From the NCBI RefSeq assembly GCF_050436995.1, contig NC_134775.1:3697124-3761123 (forward strand): 64,000 nucleotides of DNA. The letters run 5' to 3'. Shown in pieces: positions 19,801 through 29,051 of the stretch. A program made the translations under genes and the position numbers. Positions within the stretch are counted from its first letter, which is position 1, and each line of letters opens with the position of its first letter. A model generated the notes under the pieces. The model saw only the letters and a list, made by a program, of their open reading frames with translations. It did not search any database and was not told the origin of the DNA. This stretch comes from Anticarsia gemmatalis (taxonomy: Eukaryota > Arthropoda > Insecta > Lepidoptera > Erebidae).

Positions 19801-22008
19801 TAAATGACCCAATTCCGCGTACTCGTGAATGAACTTTGAATATTCTAGTTTTAATAATGGGTTTCTTTTAAACCTTTTTTCTAAATTAATAAATCGCTTC
19901 TTAGCCAAATTGTATGTGTCACCAAGACAATCCGCATTGTCCTTCATTGGCAATCGTACACAAAATCTACCGGATTGATCCCTAGTAGTGTGTTTCACAA
20001 AATGGTTTTCACAATATTGATCATTAAAATTTACAATGGGTTTATTAGGAATTTCTTCGAAATCCCAGAATTTAGTTAGCATATTTTCTATGTTATCGTT
20101 TTGCGAGCTTGACATGATTGTATGATTACAATGAATGCTCTTTTGAGGACTCACTAAATTGATAGGACCGGCGATGATCCAGCCTAAATGTGTATTTATT
20201 AGTTTTGTGTTATTGTGAGTACCTAAGGAACGCTGTTCACTACCTAATATGTCCCAAATAAGATCGGCACCGATCAGAAGGTCAATCGGAGCTGGTTGAT
20301 AGAATTTAGGGTCGGCTAGCTGTATACCCTTAGGCAGATCCAATGATTTAATATCGATTGGAGTTTTTGGTAAATGACCAGTTAACTCTTTTAGAACTAA
20401 ACAGGTTAATGATGCTTTATAGTTTGTACATAAAGAATTTATTTGTAAATTACAAGAATTGATTACTTGATTTGAAGCTACGTTGCCTATCCCAATAACT
20501 GTTATGGCGTCAATGGGATTTGATTGTAATTGAAGTCTGGTCTTTAGTGACTCAGACAGGAACGAGGATTGGCTGCCACAGTCTAGAAGTGCCCGAACTT
20601 TAATCTTTTGCTGATTAAATGGATTCAGAGCCTCGACTACGGCAGTGGATAGAAGTACAACCTTTTGGTTTGAGTACTGATTTGAATAGTTGGCAATGGT
20701 TTCGCCATTTTCTGTTTGTGTATCTATAGCTATGTGATGGTTGACTGATGCTGGTCTGTGGAGTAAACTATTATGCTTGCGTTTACACTCACGACATGGT
20801 CCTAATCGGCAGTCATTAGTTGAATGTCCCTGCCGTAGGCAATTTGAACATAATTTGTATTTTTGAACATCTTGCAACCTATCGTCAATCCCTTTGGATT
20901 TGAACGTAGGGCAATCATATATTCTGTGACTATCACTACAAATTACGCAGTTATTTGATTTGTATTTGCCATGGTTTGAACTCATAAATGATTTTGTACT
21001 TGTACCTTGACCTGACCTTTGACCATTAGGTGTGCAGCGAGTTTGAGTTATGGGAGGCTTAGATGTATCATATTTATTAGGGTTGAGTGACTCAATCACC
21101 TCTGCTCTATCACTCAAGAATTTGTAAAATTGATCTAATGTAGCTACATCGTCCTCTAACGTTTTGCGATGCTCTTCCCATTTCGTCAACGTTACACTAT
21201 CCAACTTGGAAGACAACATATATATTATAAGTACATCCCATTTATCCGTTGGTTGACCTAGATTAGCTAAAGCACGTAAATTTTTTGTAACGTGGTCAAT
21301 CAGGAATCGTAAGGATCGCTCAGACTCGCGTTGTATCGGTTTAAGACTGAATAATGAATTTAAATGATTAGTAATAAGTGTTCTTTTGTTATTAAAACGA
21401 CTACTGAGAATGTTCCAAGCTTCCGTATAATTGGAGCTGGACACTTCAAGGTTCGAAAGCATGCGAGCAGCATCACCTTCTAAATATGATAAAAGATAGT
21501 GGAATTTACTAATTGGCGGTATGCGCTCATTGTTATGAATTAAAGTTGTAAATGTATCTCTAAACTCGAGCCAGCGGAAATATGAACCATTGAATTTTGA
21601 TATTTGAATTTGCGGCAACTTCATACCTAATGGATGTTGTTCTATACAACAGGAAGTGTTATGTAAAGAATTTCGCCTATCACATTCTTGTTTGGAAGAA
21701 AAAGTATCAATTAATTTCTTAGCAGTGGCAATATTTCTTACAACTTCCCTTTCGATAACTTCGCGTTCTTCAATTTCAGCTTTAATATTTTCAGGAATAA
21801 GAACCTCGATCTCATTCTGCAAGTCATCGAACCTCACAGATAGTGATTCAAATTTTGCTAGCTTCAAACTCAGTTCAGTTAACTGGATATCATCCAAGGA
21901 ATCTTGATCAGACACACCCTTCACGTAATTTTTAAACTTTGTAATTTGTCCTTTGATGGACACCCTTTTAGTGAACAATTCTTTGTAACGTTTATCTTCC
22001 GCGGACAT
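16807..22008 (-). CDS. BEL/Pao gag-pol polyprotein
   Basis: A 1733-residue uninterrupted frame starting at the ATG at 22008. Domains in order: coiled N-terminus; Gag with FNGSYFRWLEFRDTF (about 139); a CCHC knuckle CSNCLRQGHSTNDC (about 387); an A17-type aspartic protease around RALLDCGSQSSF (about 475); reverse transcriptase with ITGDIEKMYRQV and the catalytic YVDD (about 889); RNase H with SFSDASNAAIGA and HWSDSSVVLSW; an integrase with an HHCC zinc-binding region, then VGLDFASPFF, IYSDNGRNF and FGGIWEAGIKSAK giving the D,D,E triad; and a C-terminal domain ending near CVRRPFVRLCPLP. It is full length and unbroken, with no envelope gene. It would encode all enzymes for replication, but the missing 3' LTR makes this copy defective. 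Confidence 0.95.
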   Translation of the reverse strand: MSAEDKRYKELFTKRVSIKGQITKFKNYVKGVSDQDSLDDIQLTELSLKLAKFESLSVRFDDLQNEIEVLIPENIKAEIEEREVIEREVVRNIATAKKLIDTFSSKQECDRRNSLHNTSCCIEQHPLGMKLPQIQISKFNGSYFRWLEFRDTFTTLIHNNERIPPISKFHYLLSYLEGDAARMLSNLEVSSSNYTEAWNILSSRFNNKRTLITNHLNSLFSLKPIQRESERSLRFLIDHVTKNLRALANLGQPTDKWDVLIIYMLSSKLDSVTLTKWEEHRKTLEDDVATLDQFYKFLSDRAEVIESLNPNKYDTSKPPITQTRCTPNGQRSGQGTSTKSFMSSNHGKYKSNNCVICSDSHRIYDCPTFKSKGIDDRLQDVQKYKLCSNCLRQGHSTNDCRLGPCRECKRKHNSLLHRPASVNHHIAIDTQTENGETIANYSNQYSNQKVVLLSTAVVEALNPFNQQKIKVRALLDCGSQSSFLSESLKTRLQLQSNPIDAITVIGIGNVASNQVINSCNLQINSLCTNYKASLTCLVLKELTGHLPKTPIDIKSLDLPKGIQLADPKFYQPAPIDLLIGADLIWDILGSEQRSLGTHNNTKLINTHLGWIIAGPINLVSPQKSIHCNHTIMSSSQNDNIENMLTKFWDFEEIPNKPIVNFNDQYCENHFVKHTTRDQSGRFCVRLPMKDNADCLGDTYNLAKKRFINLEKRFKRNPLLKLEYSKFIHEYAELGHLSISNNNINICTEPRYYLCHHAVLKQESESTKLRVVFDGSAPSTSGYSLNDILRVGPNIQDTLFAILLRARQYKYLITGDIEKMYRQVLVNELDRNLQLILWRNNESQPIQTLTLNTVTYGTASASYLSTRCLWQLGEEADDELIKTIIQRDFYVDDLITGSTDLNQLKYIQHAVLKSLKKGCFNLRKLKSNCPQIFDNIDINSQDKLIFSESSSTLGLGWVPTKDTFHFPIKHIIHDSKTVTKRSIMSNAFKIFDPLGLLSPIVIQPKIIIQKLWKLKIDWDQPIPETIEKEWILFTNNITCLTNFHIPRLVLCDTPKYIELHSFSDASNAAIGACVYMKSVGHNNEVTVRLLCAKSKVAPVKPTTIPRLELSAALLAARLSKCVLDSLSYSPNRTIHWSDSSVVLSWINSDLNKLQTFVRNRVHEITQLTSPNAWRYVPTDSNPADLISRGVNADKLINMDIWWLGPSYLYRHESEWPVLKVNEPLILPEVKSHSVAITTPLLDFNKYSSFNELNKLYAYVLRFMYNIKNKNNRRLGALTPAELRESFYALCLISQRESFPNEYNLLSSNKQLSHKCKMLSLSPFIDSNLLIRVGGRIDASTYTYEKRHPILLHASHRLTKLYFHYEHINNMHAGAQLLLATVRETVWPIDGRRLARRTVNNCVTCRRLRGKTLQTKMGDLPASRINPGFPFTSVGLDFASPFFIVNRKGRGSRITKCYLCLFVCLRYKCVHLEAVSDLSKDAFIMTIRRFVARRGKSTEIYSDNGRNFVAAAKELGSLFNQNQDSLIDFASQQGIKLMFIPTYAPHFGGIWEAGIKSAKYHLKRIIGNSHLTFEEISTLFAQVEAILNSRPLCPLSPSPDDLLPLSPGHFIIGRPLTALPAPPLLEHKESSLQRYQRLEKIRQHFWQRWQKEYVAELQQRTKWRTSTSKLNVGDMMVLLAEDNTSPLQWRLGRVLRLFPGPDGIARVADVNTIRGCVRRPFVRLCPLPTAEELQN

Positions 22009-22717
22009 ATTGTAAAAAAAACGAAATTAAAAAAAAATAGAAAATTGTTTAAATATTACGCGTGGTGTATGAATAAATATTTAAACGCTCACGCTCCTCG
22101 TTTCGGTGTCACCGTTGAGCCGGAATCGCGGACCGCGCTCAGCTGTTTGCTGGCAGCTCGAGCCTCACAGAACCGGGATGCGTACCCGAACCACGGGGAA
22201 GCGCGTTGTTAGAAGTTGAATTTATCTGGAATATTCGGCGAATTTCGTGAGAAACTTGAAATTTCAACTTTTTATTTTTGTATATGGGGGTAACTGTAAA
22301 AACAATATTATGATGAAATACTTGAGATTAAAGGCAAAAATCACTAATTAATCTGCACGAAATGATTTTACGCAAGTGAATTAAGATTATGAATAGCGGA
22401 GATGGCAAGGAATAGGTTTCTTTTAGGGTATTGAATGGTGATTGTGATAGATAGGAAGAAGGACGACACTTATCTTTAGGTGAATTCCGCTGCGCAGGCG
22501 TGATGCTTTAGCTGCACCACTGGTCCAATCCAGGTCCTTAGGCGTCTCTGGTTGCAACTTCGTTCACTGGAACTGTGGCTGCTTTGGTCCACTTTAGTGT
22601 CCCGGTAACATGTATGTCGTCGGCGTGGCAAGTTCTGTTTTGCACGTATTTCTCGTTATTGGTCAACTTCCTTCTCGCTATTTCTTGCTGTTGTTCCCCT
22701 CATGGGCCACCAATTTA

Positions 22718-22909
22718 TGTTTCAGAACATAATGATGCAGAATAAAAGTGATTTAACGGTTAACAATAATTTATTAGGAAACGATTTTAACAGTTCGACG
22801 TATGGCGTAAGAATGACATGACGACATCATTTTTGTGCAATCAACCAAAGCGCCTGTTGATAATTTGTCCGCAGTGTTCTATCTCGATTGTCTTCGTAGT
22901 TTTATGGCA
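22718..22909 (-). repeat. Probable 5' LTR of the BEL element (only one present)
   Basis: On the minus strand it starts TGCCATAAAAC and ends GTTCTGAAACA, so it has TG...CA ends. It contains AATAAA within CCTAATAAATTATTG and is followed by the primer-binding-like site. At about 192 bp it is short. No second copy exists at the other end, so the boundaries rest on sequence character, not on LTR-LTR comparison. Confidence 0.6.
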
Positions 22910-22912
22910 GGG

Positions 22913-23023
22913 GCCTTAACAGATATAACAGTACAACTTGATAGCGTGAGTATAGAACCAACCAATCATATTAAATTCTTAGGTATAACTGTAGACAACT
23001 ATTGCAATTGGAAAGCCCATATT
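22913..23023 (+). pseudogene. LINE ORF2, part 3: RT thumb fragment
   Basis: A short resumption of the LINE polyprotein between two insertions: ALTDITVQLDSVSIEPTNHI, then KFLGITVDNYCNWKAHI. The KFLGITVD motif is the region just after the RT palm in CR1/Jockey-type LINEs. It ends at the duplicated target GCCCATATT. Confidence 0.85.
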
Positions 23024-24285
23024 TTATCTTATCTTAGGGGTGGGGGTGCCAGTTAATGCCTGGCTGACACTTCGACCATTCCTGATCCTTTGTGTCACCC
23101 CCTCCTTTGCTACTCTAGACGTTGGGGGGCAGGGCAAAACTTATCAGTTTTGCTATGCACCCCACCGGAAGCAGCCTGTAGTCTTCTGGTTTAGGGTAAC
23201 CGCATCCTAGAAGATCCATTCTTTTCCTTCCTAAAGCATCACACTCGCACAGTATGTGTTTCATGGTTTCTGCTTCTTCATTGCAGTGCCTGCATTTGGG
23301 GTCATCTATGGCTTCTATTTTGTTTAACATGTAGTTCGTGCCGTAGTGTCCTGTGAAAGCACCAAGTATTTTCTTGATGCTGTCTTTGCTGAGGTTTATT
23401 AGGTTATTACTCCAGCTTTTGTTGACGTTATTTATGAACAGTTTCGAATGGGTTAGTCCAGATATGGCTTTCCATTCTTTCAGATGCTGGTCCCTGGTGA
23501 AGTTGGTTATTGCCAGTTTGACTGTCGCATCAGGTAGTCCAATTATTGGTTCTGGACCTATTGGGAGTGATTCTGATCCTTTCCGTGCAAGTTCATCAGC
23601 TTTCTCATTCCCATCTATGCCCGCGTGGCCTGGTACCCAAACTAGCCTAACGTTGTTTGTACGACCTACCTTGTTCAGGTTCTTTATGCAATTCAGTACA
23701 AGTCCCGAATTGACCTTAAAACAGCAAAGAGCTTTAATAGCTGCTTGACTGTCGCTGAGTATATAAATGTCGCGATTTTTTGTATCTCGTTTTATAATCT
23801 CTTGGGTGCATTCGATGATTGCGTGTACTTCTGCTTGGAAGACTGAAGCATATCTGCCTAGGCTAGTACTTATGCTGCAGTCCTCCGAGTGGACGCCTGC
23901 TCCTGTGCCGTTCTGCATTTTGGAGCCATCGGTGTACCATATCTGTCTCGATTTGGTTTGTGTGTAGAGACCTTGACTCCATTCTTCTCTCGTCGGAATC
24001 GTCATCTTAAAGTTTCTGTGAGTGACTAGTATTGTCTGTATTTTGTCAGAGTTCATATCTAGCATCTCTTTTAGATGAGGTTTTATGCCCATGTTTGTAT
24101 GGTTGCACGTCATCATCTTCCTTGTCCCGAGGTTTGCATCTTTGAGTCTTTTCAACGCATTGATTGCCTCTCTTTGGACTGTAAGGTGCAATGGAGTGAT
24201 TCCAAGTAAGGTTTCCATTGCTGCCGTTGGTGTTGTTCTGAAGGCACCTGTTATAGACATGCAGGCAACCCTTTGGATTAATAAT
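23024..24285 (-). mobile_element. 5'-truncated LINE (I/R1-like group) with RNase H domain
   Basis: Inserted on the minus strand into the older LINE, flanked by GCCCATATT at 23015-23023 and 24286-24294. The 5' part (endonuclease and RT) was never inserted, the usual result of incomplete reverse transcription. The 3' end finishes in a TTATC-like repeat with no poly-A. Confidence 0.85.
23115..24285 (-). pseudogene. RNase H and C-terminal zinc motif of the truncated LINE
   Basis: A long open frame without its own N-terminus. The RNase H active-site blocks are intact: WYTDGSKMQNGTGAG, FQAEVHAIIECTQE, IYILSDSQAAIKAL and VWVPGHAGIDGNEKADELAR. After it comes a Cys-His cluster, CRHCNEEAETMKHILCECDA. 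In the parent element the domain removes template RNA during second-strand synthesis. As a truncated insert with no promoter or RT it should be inert; the open frame suggests a recent insertion. Confidence 0.85.
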
Positions 24286-24872
24286 GCCCATATTAATAAT
24301 GTATGCACAAAAATAAATAAATTTATATATGCTCTTAGACATTTACGCGTTACCGCTTCAGAAAGTGCTGCAATAACAGCATATCATGGTTATGTTGGCT
24401 CAGTATTACGGTATGGTCTGTTGTTATGGGGTAATTCTACTTCAATCAATGAAGTATTTTTAGGTCAAAAAAACTGTATTAGGGCAATTTGTAACGCCGA
24501 ACCTCTCGATTCTTGCAAACCACTATTTAAAAAAACAAAAATTTTAACACTTTGTTCTCTTTATATTCTCGAAATTGGACTGTTTGTAAGGAAAAACCCT
24601 CAACTTTTTGAAAAAAAATCCGAAAAGCATCTATTTAGCCAAAGAGATCCAACAAAAATAATTGTACCAAAGTGTAATACTAGTCTCTACCATAAAAATT
24701 GTATATTTATGTGTGTCAAATATATATAATATATATATATATAGTTTATAATAAAATTCCCCAGACCCTGAGAGAGCTACCATTTCAATTTTTTCAAAAA
24801 AAGTTAAAGAATTGGCTAATAGAAAAATGTTTTTACACCATCCAAGAATTTTTAGACCTCAAAAATAACTAA
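24286..24872 (+). pseudogene. LINE ORF2, part 4: C-terminus
   Basis: The last part of the host LINE polyprotein: NNVCTKINKFIYALRHLRV, YVGSVLRYGLLLWGNST, FLGQKNCIRAICN, then CIFMCVKYI, where an expanded TA microsatellite (about 24722-24745) breaks the frame. In the next frame the normal end continues: YNKIPQTLRELPF, KLKNWLIEKCFYTIQEFLDL and a stop at 24870. A 3' UTR and the (TTTAC)n tail follow to about 25064. Confidence 0.85.
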
Positions 24873-25239
24873 TCTATTTATAAACTATATTATATTACTC
24901 TACCTCTTACTTATGTACCTACCTAGATTTAAGAATTAGTTTTAAGATAAAATATTGTATGCCTTAAACAGGCTGATTGATACTAGAACGTATTATGTAT
25001 TATAACACCTGTACCTATACTCAGTCAATACAATAAAGATTTACTTTACTTTACTTTACTTTGAATATTATGAATCTTCAAACCTGTATAACTCGGTTCA
25101 TAGCGATCCTATCGGTTTCGTGCCATACTAACTATTGCTTCAAATGGCTAGTTCTATTGATACATGCCACTTTTTTTTGTTGGCCGGCACTTTGAAAAAA
25201 GTCCCAAAAATGTATGGAGCCTGGATGTTGTTTGTCTGT

Positions 25240-25490
25240 CGTATGGTTAGTGGTCAACCTAGTGTCAAAGTTGTTCAAGCCGCCCGAGAGGCCTTTGACA
25301 TGGCTTAACGACTGTTATCTTAGTAGACAACAGCCGGGACCGACTTTTAACGTGCCCTCCGAAGCACGGAGACGCCCAGCTCAAATACCACTATGCGGTC
25401 ACCCATCTATGGAATGACCGCGCCAACGGTTGCTTAACCCACGGATCGTTTACCGACCGGTGAGCGCAACTGGCTATGGGCGCCTCGAAT
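25240..25490 (-). mobile_element. 5S-rRNA-derived SINE, second subfamily, copy 1
   Basis: On the minus strand the head reads GGTCGGTAAACGATCCGTGG, GTTAAGCAACCGTTGGCGCG, then ATAGATGGGTGACCGC, close to the 5S rRNA internal promoter region and closer to 5S than the family at 1070. The body continues CTCCGTGCTTCGGAGGGCAC and the end ACCACTAACCATAC is shared with the copy at 28425-28665. The flank to about 25172 may belong to the tail. Confidence 0.75.
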
Positions 25491-25620
25491 GGATGATCTC
25501 CTTTATCTTACTCATGGACGTTCTGCTACAAGTTCTAAGTTTGCAGAATTTTAACTTTTTTATTACTATACTTTTTTCTTAAAGAATATCTTTAAAAATG
25601 CGTAATGTATGTTTATATGT

Positions 25621-25876
25621 AACTAGCTGACCCGCGCAACTTCGCTTGCACTTGGACATAAGAGAGAATGAGTCATAGTTTTCCCCGTTTTTGTAACAAT
25701 TTTTACTGGTACTCTGCTCCTTTTGGTCGTAGCGTGATGATATATAGCCTATAGCCTTCCTCGATAAATGGGCTATCTAACACTGAAATGAATTTTTCAA
25801 ATCGGACGTGTAGTTCCTGAGATTAGCGCGTTCAAACAAACAAACAAACTCTTCAGCTTTATAATATTAGTATAGA
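25621..25876 (+). repeat. RTE-like 3'-end repeat, copy 6
   Basis: A complete copy from AGCTGACCCGCGCAACTTCG to TATTAGTATAGAT, with an AAAC run. Confidence 0.8.
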
Positions 25877-26150
25877 TATATTATATAGCCTATTATAGCC
25901 TTCCTCGATAAATGGGCTATCTAACACTGAAAGAAATTTTCAAATCGGACGTGTAGTTCCTGAGATTAGCGCGTTCAAACAAACAAACAAACAAACTCTT
26001 CAGCTTTATAATATTAGTATAGATTCCTCGATAAATGGGCTATCTAACACTGAAAGAAATTTTCAAATCGGACGTGTAGTTCCTGAGATTAGCGCGTTCA
26101 AACAAACAAACAAACAAACTCTTCAGCTTTATAATATTAGTATAGATAGT
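25877..26150 (+). repeat. Two further tandem partial copies of the RTE-like 3' end
   Basis: Directly after the complete copy, the 3' half (CTTCCTCGATAAATGGGCTA to TAGTATAGAT) is repeated twice more, at about 25895-26024 and 26025-26150. The near identity of the units points to local tandem duplication or unequal exchange, not independent insertion. Confidence 0.8.
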
Positions 26151-26249
26151 ATAGATTAACTTTTTTTAATTTGAATATTTAAATTAATCGAAACCACTTT
26201 TAGGATTAGTACCCGCCGTGCTACGTATCGCCAACTTAATAATGTCTAG

Positions 26250-26345
26250 GAATCTATACTTCTATACTATATATTTATATATTATAATTATATATATATA
26301 ATATAATATATAATAATATAATTATAATTATAATATTATAATATT
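26250..26345. repeat. AT microsatellite
   Basis: About 95 bp composed almost only of TATA, ATAATA and ATTATA steps, ending at the inverted RTE-like repeat that follows. Confidence 0.8.
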
Positions 26346-26602
26346 ATAATCTATAATATTATAAAGCTGAAGAGTTTGTTTGTTTGTTTGTTTGAACGCG
26401 TTAATCTCAGGAACTACTGTTTCGATTTGAAAAATTCTTTCAGTGTTAGATAGCCCATTTATCAAGGAAGGCTATAGGCTATATATCATTACGCTACGAC
26501 CAATAGGAGCAGAGTAGCAGTAAAAAATGTTACAATAACGGGGAAAATTTTGACCCATTCTCTCTTTTGTGACGCAAGCGAAGTTGCGCGGGTCAGCTAG
26601 TA
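26342..26602 (-). repeat. RTE-like 3'-end repeat, copy 7
   Basis: A full-length inverted copy ending GTTGCGCGGGTCAGCT. It lies tail-to-tail with the tandem copies at 25.6-26.15 kb. Confidence 0.8.
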
Positions 26603-26618
26603 CTAAATAAAACTCTTA

Positions 26619-26662
26619 GTGCTTTCTGATCTCCCATTATAAATGGTTGGGAAACACGTGAC
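26619..26662 (+). repeat. F box (isolated)
   Basis: GTGCTTTCTGATCTCCCATT then GGGAAACACGTGACGAACTC. A degenerate match at the left edge of the main array, directly after an RTE-like repeat. Confidence 0.5.
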
Positions 26663-27001
26663 GAACTCCGTGATTCATACGATCGAGTTGAGGTCGAGAG
26701 AGAGCAGTCCGGTTTGTACCGGAAGGATATACAACTGTAATGATGATGATATTTTGGTGTTGATTTTTCTGCTGTATTTTTAGTCTGTTGTATCATTGCG
26801 AATTCAAAAAATTGAAATTCTTGTTAATACCTACTGAGTTTTTAATTTAAAGCTGTGCATTTTAGTTCATATTGGCATAAACAAACAAAATTTAGAATAT
26901 AAAACATCCAAAAAATTTACCTCAAAAAAATGTGTGATGATATAAAAGCTCCTTTTTAACGTATAGCGCATATTTTACGAACACATACGCATTTTGACCG
27001 G

Positions 27002-27130
27002 TGGGCGGGGCCCCACAACTGCACACATTGAATGCACCCCAATTCAGAGATGTTCTGAACTCTACCTGATTCCTGATATCCTGGTGTCGAATGTTTTGGA
27101 ATACGCGATGTTGCGTTACGGGTTCCCACG
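27002..27130 (+). repeat. Class C module (GC box then F box)
   Basis: TGGGCGGGGCCCCAC is followed by GCACACATTGAATGC; about 55 bp later the F box reads CTGATATCCTGGTGTCG, AATGTTTTGGAATACGCGAT, with the downstream GGTTCCCACGCTC. The nearest relative is 39541-39675, which shares the CACACATACGCATT-like lead-in and the CCCACGCTC end. Confidence 0.8.
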
Positions 27131-27596
27131 CTCTTAAAACTGACTTTACTACCTGGGGATTGTAACAAAAAATACTTCATTTATTGCTTGATTTTACACT
27201 TCCACGTACGGATTAAAATCGGTCCTTTGAGCTACTTTTGCTACCTGCGGGATAAAGATGACTCGTGGCAGAATATAAGTACAATTAATTAGCCTCATTT
27301 TTGTTAAATTATCAACAATAATGCAACAATGAAATGAAAGGCAATTTTTCAATTTTGTAAGGATCGTACCAAGTGGTGTTCTTTGCCTACCCCTACGGGA
27401 AAGCCGTGTGATTTTATGTACGTATGTATAATTGATTATATGTATTTTAATTTGTTTGCATTGTTTTATGTTTTATTATTTTAGCTGTTTTTTGGTTTAA
27501 TGTAGAGTGTTGAATGTATGTACAGTGCATTTAAATGAAACGATTGAATAACACGGAACGGAACCCAAATACGACATGCATGTTGTAAGTAAATGT

Positions 27597-27705
27597 AGGC
27601 GGGGCCCCACATGTATGCACACATTGAACGCATACCCGGCTGGAAGATGGTCCATCTCTTCCTAGGTTCTGATGGCCTAATGACCAATGTTTTGGAAAAC
27701 GTGAC
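27597..27705 (+). repeat. Class C module
   Basis: TAGGCGGGGCCCCACATG, TGCACACATTGAACGCATA, then the F box CTGATGGCCTAATGACC and AATGTTTTGGAAAACGTGAC (an exact match to the right half of the consensus). Confidence 0.85.
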
Positions 27706-28163
27706 ACCATTGCTGTGTGTATTACGAAAAGCAGAACACTAATATAATGACATATTGTTTGACTAGCAAAACCGAAGTATAAGAAGAATCATAATAATAT
27801 TGAATGATAAGTTAGGTTTTTTTTTTACAATTTACATTTATTTTTCAGTTTTCAGTATGAAGGATTAATGTTATTTGATTAAATAGTAGAATTAAAATGC
27901 AACAAACCCAACCAGCAAATGTTCTGATATTGAGTTGTTGTTACTAAGATATTGTAATGTCTAAAAAAACAATATTTTCAGTTAAAGCCCACACAAAATG
28001 ATATCGATGTGTTTTAAAATAAGTTTATATTTTTGGCTCATATAATATAAACACGTACTAAAGACCTCTTGGTCGGTAGTCGCATGAACTTTGTTTCATA
28101 CCACAGGCGTTTAATGAATATCGCTCAGACCAAAACCCAGACACAACACTTACATGCAAATTA

Positions 28164-28289
28164 TAGGCGGGGCCCCTCATGTACATATGCACTCTGCACA
28201 CTAGTGCACACCCAGGGCCTAGGCGGAGTGTATGAAATACTCCTGCGAGGTTTTGATATCCTAGTTATCAATGTTTTGGAAAACGTGAC
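28164..28289 (+). repeat. Class C module, long form
   Basis: TAGGCGGGGCCCCTCATG, then ATATGCACTCTGCACACTAG, then the F box TTGATATCCTAGTTATC and AATGTTTTGGAAAACGTGAC. It aligns over its whole length, and into both flanks, with 40457-40592, indicating a segmental duplication about 12.3 kb apart. Confidence 0.85.
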
Positions 28290-28424
28290 TATTGCCAAAA
28301 TAATATACATACGTTATATTGGTACATTGCAACGAAATATACTAGAAACAAACAACAGCACACACATTGCTGTTTAAAGTTAGTAACATTCGCATTTGTT
28401 AACGTTTTATAACTTCTTCTTGTA

Positions 28425-28665
28425 GTATGGTTAGTGGTCAACCTAGTCTCAAAATTATTCAAGCCGCCCGAAGGTCTTTAACATGGCTTAACGGCTGTTA
28501 TCTTAATAGACATAAACCGGGACAGACAATTTGCGTCTTCCGAAGCAAGGAGACGTCCAGTTCAAATAATACCACTATGTCACCTTTCTATGGAATGACC
28601 GCGCCAAACATGTTTAACCTACGGATTGTTTACCGACCGGTGAGTGCAACTGGCTATGGGCGCAT
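28425..28665 (-). mobile_element. 5S-rRNA-derived SINE, second subfamily, copy 2
   Basis: The same family and strand as 25240-25490, with matching ends (GTATGGTTAGTGGTCAACCT on the plus strand; GCAACTGGCTATGGGCGC at the head). It is more diverged and lacks a few bases in the 5S-like region. Confidence 0.7.
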
Positions 28666-29051
28666 TTCTGCTATTGATAACATAAAATGAGGATATTTTT
28701 TTTTTAAGATAAAGAAATATTTTAACCGTCTAAACCAATAAACTTTTACAGCGTCACGCATATTATTATGTCTAATATAATTTCAAGAACAACAAGTAAA
28801 TTTCACCATGAACTTAGTTTTATTGAACAGCTTAGCTTTAAATTTCTGCTTGCAAGAAGTGTGATTGCGTCATTTTATACCTCACGATACTAGAGCATCA
28901 AAAGCGAATAAGAGTATAAGAATTCAGTGATCATACACCTATATATACCTGCATGGGGCTCCCACCATCTACAAATGTTAGGCGTGTTGTAAGTCTATAG
29001 CAGGTCCAGCCAATAAATTTTCACTATATGCACACAGTAACAGTGCTTTAT

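Larger units (their letters stand above)
16779..22912 (-). mobile_element. BEL/Pao LTR retrotransposon with one LTR, inserted in the LINE
   Basis: Read on the minus strand: a probable 5' LTR (22909 down to 22718), a leader with a TGGTGGCCCATGAGG primer-binding-like start, one long gag-pol frame, then a purine tract (GGGGGGAG) that ends directly on LINE sequence. A 3' LTR is expected after the purine tract but is absent. A 9-bp repeat GCCTTAACA flanks the whole (16770-16778, 22913-22921), longer than the 4-6 bp usual for BEL integrase. The LINE frame is restored on precise removal. Confidence 0.88.
12270..25064 (+). mobile_element. Full-length LINE (CR1/Jockey-like, esterase-type ORF1) split by three nested insertions
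   Basis: Once three later insertions are removed the element is about 4.4 kb: a 5' UTR with a perfect hairpin, ORF1 (12628-13533), ORF2 (EN plus RT, in four pieces from 13584 to 24872) and a 3' end with a (TTTAC)n tail. An 8-bp repeat ATATTATG flanks it (12262-12269, 25065-25072). Frame arithmetic supports the nesting: every insert plus its duplicated target restores the frame on the far side. The element itself is dead, with a T-run frameshift near 16261, a TA-repeat frameshift near 24725 and a lost ORF1 catalytic serine. Clade assignment is by motif memory only. Confidence 0.85.
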
